DNA of 64,000 nt, from positions 388,651-452,650 of the forward strand of contig NZ_QICS01000003.1 of assembly GCF_003201285.1 (NCBI RefSeq), written 5' to 3'. This document shows, in pieces, positions 61,727 to 64,000 of this stretch. Source of the stretch: Lachnotalea glycerini. Lineage in GTDB: Bacteria; Bacillota; Clostridia; Lachnospirales; Lachnospiraceae. Positions within the stretch are counted from its first letter, which is position 1, and the number at the start of each line of letters is the position of its first letter. The notes under the pieces are model-generated. The model was not told where the DNA came from, ran no database searches, and was given only the letters and a program-made list of their open reading frames with translations. The position numbers and the translations under genes are program-made.

Positions 61727-62756
61727 GCCATTCACTACCTATCATATTATGTTTTAATGGGGTACCTCTTTTAATACTTTGTGTAGAAATCTTTCCTATA
61801 ATAGAATTATAATACTTAGGTGATATTCCATCTCCTGGTCTTATTACTTTTATATTTTCTTCTGTAAATGGCTCACCAAATTTAATATCTTCTATAACAA
61901 ATATAGAACGTCTAAATAAAACATTATTTTTTTCTTGATTTGATACTCCATAAAAAACATTCCCAATTGCTTTTTCTACTGTTCTGATGTCATTTACCAT
62001 TGCAGCGAATTCTATAGGCTCCATTGAAAAAGAAGAATCTGGGCTCTCTATTTCCCTACTCATGCAAAAATGTTTTTCAATAATTTGTGCGCCCATTGCC
62101 ACTGCTGTTACCGCTCCTAAAGAACCCATAGAATGGTCTGACAAACCTACTGATACATTGAATGTCTCTGCCATATTAACCATTGTCTTCAAATTCATAT
62201 CATCTGGAATAGCAGGGTAGGCACTTGAACATTTTAATAATGCAATTTGATTATTGCCTTGGCCTCGAATTGCATTTACTGCATCCTCAATTTCTCCTAA
62301 AGATCCCATACCAGTAGACATAATTATAGGTTTTCCTTTTGATGCCACATATTCAATTAAAGGAATGTCGACTAATTCAAACGATGCAATTTTATAAAAT
62401 TCTACACCTATACTTTCTAAGAAATCAACTGAAGTTTTATCAAATGGTGTAGACAAAAAATCGATCCCAACTTTTTCAGCTTCTTCCTTTAATTCTGATT
62501 GCCATTCCCATGGCGTATAAGCTTTCTTATACAGTTTATATAAATTTTCACCTTTCCAAGTTCCTTCTGTAATTTGAAAATACTTATTGTTACAATCAAT
62601 TGTCATTGTATCTGGTGTATAGGTTTGTATTTTAATACAATCTGCGCCTGATTCTTTTGCTGCATGTATTATTTCTTTCGCTCTGATTATACTTCCTGCA
62701 TGATTTGCTGACATCTCAGCGATGATATAAGTTTTTCCTGAATTTGAGTTATACAT
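61716..62756 (-). CDS. pseI: Pseudaminic acid synthase PseI
   Basis: Condenses PEP with the 6-deoxy-diacetamido sugar to give pseudaminic acid. NeuB-family TIM barrel (YIIAEMSANHAGSIIRAKEI; DCIKIQTYTPDTMTI; PIIMSTGMGSLGEIEDAV; VGLSDHSMGSLGAVTAVAM; IEKHFCMSR) with a C-terminal SAF domain (about 285-346). ATG 62756 has AGGGGA upstream, and 11 more codons are open before it. The next gene starts by overlap. Confidence 0.93.
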   Translation of the reverse strand: MYNSNSGKTYIIAEMSANHAGSIIRAKEIIHAAKESGADCIKIQTYTPDTMTIDCNNKYFQITEGTWKGENLYKLYKKAYTPWEWQSELKEEAEKVGIDFLSTPFDKTSVDFLESIGVEFYKIASFELVDIPLIEYVASKGKPIIMSTGMGSLGEIEDAVNAIRGQGNNQIALLKCSSAYPAIPDDMNLKTMVNMAETFNVSVGLSDHSMGSLGAVTAVAMGAQIIEKHFCMSREIESPDSSFSMEPIEFAAMVNDIRTVEKAIGNVFYGVSNQEKNNVLFRRSIFVIEDIKFGEPFTEENIKVIRPGDGISPKYYNSIIGKISTQSIKRGTPLKHNMIGSEWHEK

Positions 62757-62773
62757 TATGAAATCCCCTATTT

Positions 62774-63673
62774 TTAATTTTTCTTCCATAGACTTGGAAT
62801 AATAATACTCTTCCCAATATTCTTAAGCTTATCTTCAATTTCAGTCATCAATTCAACTGGCATAGATTTTTTCTTAACCGCTTCAATATCGTATTTTAAT
62901 TGTTCTTTCGTATCAACTCCAAATACTAAATAATCAATATATTCATTATCATATACAAAATGTATTAAAGTATCAATTGCATTCACATCGTATTTTTGAA
63001 CTAATTCATTAAAAATAGTAACATATTTCTTTGCATCTATCAAATGCATTGGTATTTCATTTTCGTTCATTAAGATAAGTCCTTGTAAAAATGCACTTCT
63101 ACAATATATTGTTATATTACTTTGTTTTGCTTTTACAAAAAATTCATCTATCATTCCTCTTTGATCAAACACGCTATAGGGAAGTTGAATATAATCAACA
63201 ATTCCAGTATTGATTGCTGCATCGCCTTCTTTTATATCATAAATGGAAACTCCTATATTTTTTACTAAACCCTCTTTTTTAATGTTTTGCAATCCTTCCA
63301 AAATATCTGAATTATAGATATACTCTGGAGTATGTAATAAATATCCATCTAATAACTCAATATTCATTCGCCTTAAAGAACGAACCGCTTGTGCTCGTAT
63401 AATTTGCTGGGGTGTTCCACTTTCAACGTCTAAAACATTTGGACGAAGCTTTGAAATGATTTCCAAATCATTGGATTTTCCACGCCTATGAACATATTTA
63501 CCTATCAGTTCTTCTGCAATTCCATATGCTGCTGCTGTATCAATCTTGTTAATACCAGAATCCAATGCAATATCAAACATTTCAAAACAATCTTCCATAG
63601 AAGGTTGTCCATACTTATTATAGATTCCATATTGCATACCAAATTGTACTGTTCCTAAACATAATTTAGCCAT
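62774..63673 (-). CDS. Aldo/keto reductase in the nonulosonic acid cluster
   Basis: NAD(P)H-dependent reductase of the AKR barrel type: KLCLGTVQFGMQYGIYNK, GINKIDTAAAYGIAEELIGK (Asp and Tyr), GYLLHTPEYI and GVSIYDIKEGDAAI. ATG 63673 has AAAGGAG upstream; the open frame extends 39 codons further with no ribosome site. Found next to nonulosonic acid genes in other Clostridia; its substrate is not established. A role in precursor or sugar tailoring is a guess. Confidence 0.87.
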   Translation of the reverse strand: MAKLCLGTVQFGMQYGIYNKYGQPSMEDCFEMFDIALDSGINKIDTAAAYGIAEELIGKYVHRRGKSNDLEIISKLRPNVLDVESGTPQQIIRAQAVRSLRRMNIELLDGYLLHTPEYIYNSDILEGLQNIKKEGLVKNIGVSIYDIKEGDAAINTGIVDYIQLPYSVFDQRGMIDEFFVKAKQSNITIYCRSAFLQGLILMNENEIPMHLIDAKKYVTIFNELVQKYDVNAIDTLIHFVYDNEYIDYLVFGVDTKEQLKYDIEAVKKKSMPVELMTEIEDKLKNIGKSIIIPSLWKKN

Positions 63674-63692
63674 TATAACTCCTTTCTTACTA

Positions 63693-64000
63693 TTATAGCA
63701 AATTCCATCCTCCATCAATAGATAACAATTGACCTGTGCAATATTTATTATCATTGGATATGAAAAAATCCACTGCTTTATTAAAATCACTAGACTTTGC
63801 CATTCTTTTCATTGGTGTGCGTAAACAATACTGCTCTGTAAAAAATGGTGTCTGTCTATCTTTATTTTCTACTCCACCTGCTAAAATGGCATTTACAGTT
63901 ATATTTCTCTCCGCATAAATTACTGCCATATACTGAGTTATATAATTAAGAGCTGCTTTCGATGACGCATAAATTAATGATGTCGGAATAGTCCCTTTAT
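63693..64000 (-). CDS. Short-chain dehydrogenase/reductase (C-terminal fragment)
   Basis: The gene enters from beyond the right edge, so the NAD-binding N-terminus is missing. The visible part starts with IPTSLIYASSKAALN, containing the catalytic Y-x3-K, and continues with ERNITVNAILAGGVEN and the typical SDR end YCTGQLLSIDGGWNL. It lies 19 bases before the aldo/keto reductase gene. Similar to PtmA-type SDRs that act beside nonulosonic acid genes in Campylobacter, but the substrate is unknown. Confidence 0.85.
   Translation of the reverse strand, partial: KGTIPTSLIYASSKAALNYITQYMAVIYAERNITVNAILAGGVENKDRQTPFFTEQYCLRTPMKRMAKSSDFNKAVDFFISNDNKYCTGQLLSIDGGWNLL

Noticed and set aside
1-64000. rRNA, tRNA genes or prophage
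   Set aside because: No cloverleaf sequences, rRNA stretches, integrase or phage structural genes were recognised.

Overview
The window looks like a chromosome segment from an AT-rich, Gram-positive, spore-forming and motile anaerobe of the Clostridia, most likely a Lachnospiraceae relative. The grounds are: strong AGGAGG-type ribosome binding sites, low GC, a BofA/DUF2508 sporulation pair, a monoderm-type Tad pilus locus with Flp1, DUF5702 and DUF6382-FHA proteins, an intracellular pectin methylesterase, and flagellin with a sigma-D-like promoter. Apart from one IS605-like hairpin remnant there is no prophage, transposase, CRISPR array, rRNA or tRNA. Most genes are on the minus strand.

Layout. 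1-1.1 kb: two permeases of an LplBC-type sugar importer. 1.4-6.2 kb: murA, an M23 endopeptidase coupled to shikimate kinase, and a pectinesterase. 6.2-11.6 kb: a five-gene peptide/nickel-family ABC importer behind a cobalamin riboswitch with an intrinsic terminator. 11.8-13.6 kb: a Y-family polymerase facing an XRE-cupin regulator. 13.7-19.6 kb: a minus-strand run of coiled-coil membrane protein, YitT, CBS-type pyrophosphatase, flavin reductase and an OLD-type nuclease, ending at a strong terminator. 19.9-20.0 kb: an unassigned structured intergenic element. 20.1-26.2 kb: small alarmone synthetase, corrinoid adenosyltransferase, a heterodimeric ABC exporter and a divergent AraC regulator. 26.2-36.4 kb: mixed housekeeping and signalling genes (diguanylate cyclase, pgi, MTA/SAH nucleosidase, TSCPD protein, murG, HIT protein, orphan histidine kinase, flavodoxin-SCP2 fusion, rhomboid).

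36.5-46.8 kb is a compact Tad pilus operon read from about 46.7 kb downward: prepilin peptidase, TadZ, TadA/CpaF ATPase, TadB, an enlarged TadC, a 57-residue Flp1 pilin, a DUF5702 protein, a TadE protein with two metal-binding-like repeats, a second A24 peptidase, a second TadE protein and an FHA protein. A good promoter and two inverted repeats precede it. 46.8-47.6 kb holds bofA and DUF2508.

47.6-64 kb is a flagellin and flagellin-glycosylation region: fliS, flagellin, a 1057-residue repeat protein with a C-terminal segment resembling FliK, a Maf-type glycosyltransferase, a VanX-like lipoprotein, a SWIM-SNF2 helicase, then pseG, pseC, pseH, pseI, an aldo/keto reductase and the end of an SDR. 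PseC, PseH, PseG and PseI supply four consecutive steps to pseudaminic acid, which Maf would transfer to flagellin; PseB and PseF are not in view. The most interesting items are the FliK-like repeat protein, the Tad operon with its Zn-repeat TadE protein, the riboswitch-controlled importer, the OLD protein with a four-cysteine insertion, and the structured intergenic element.
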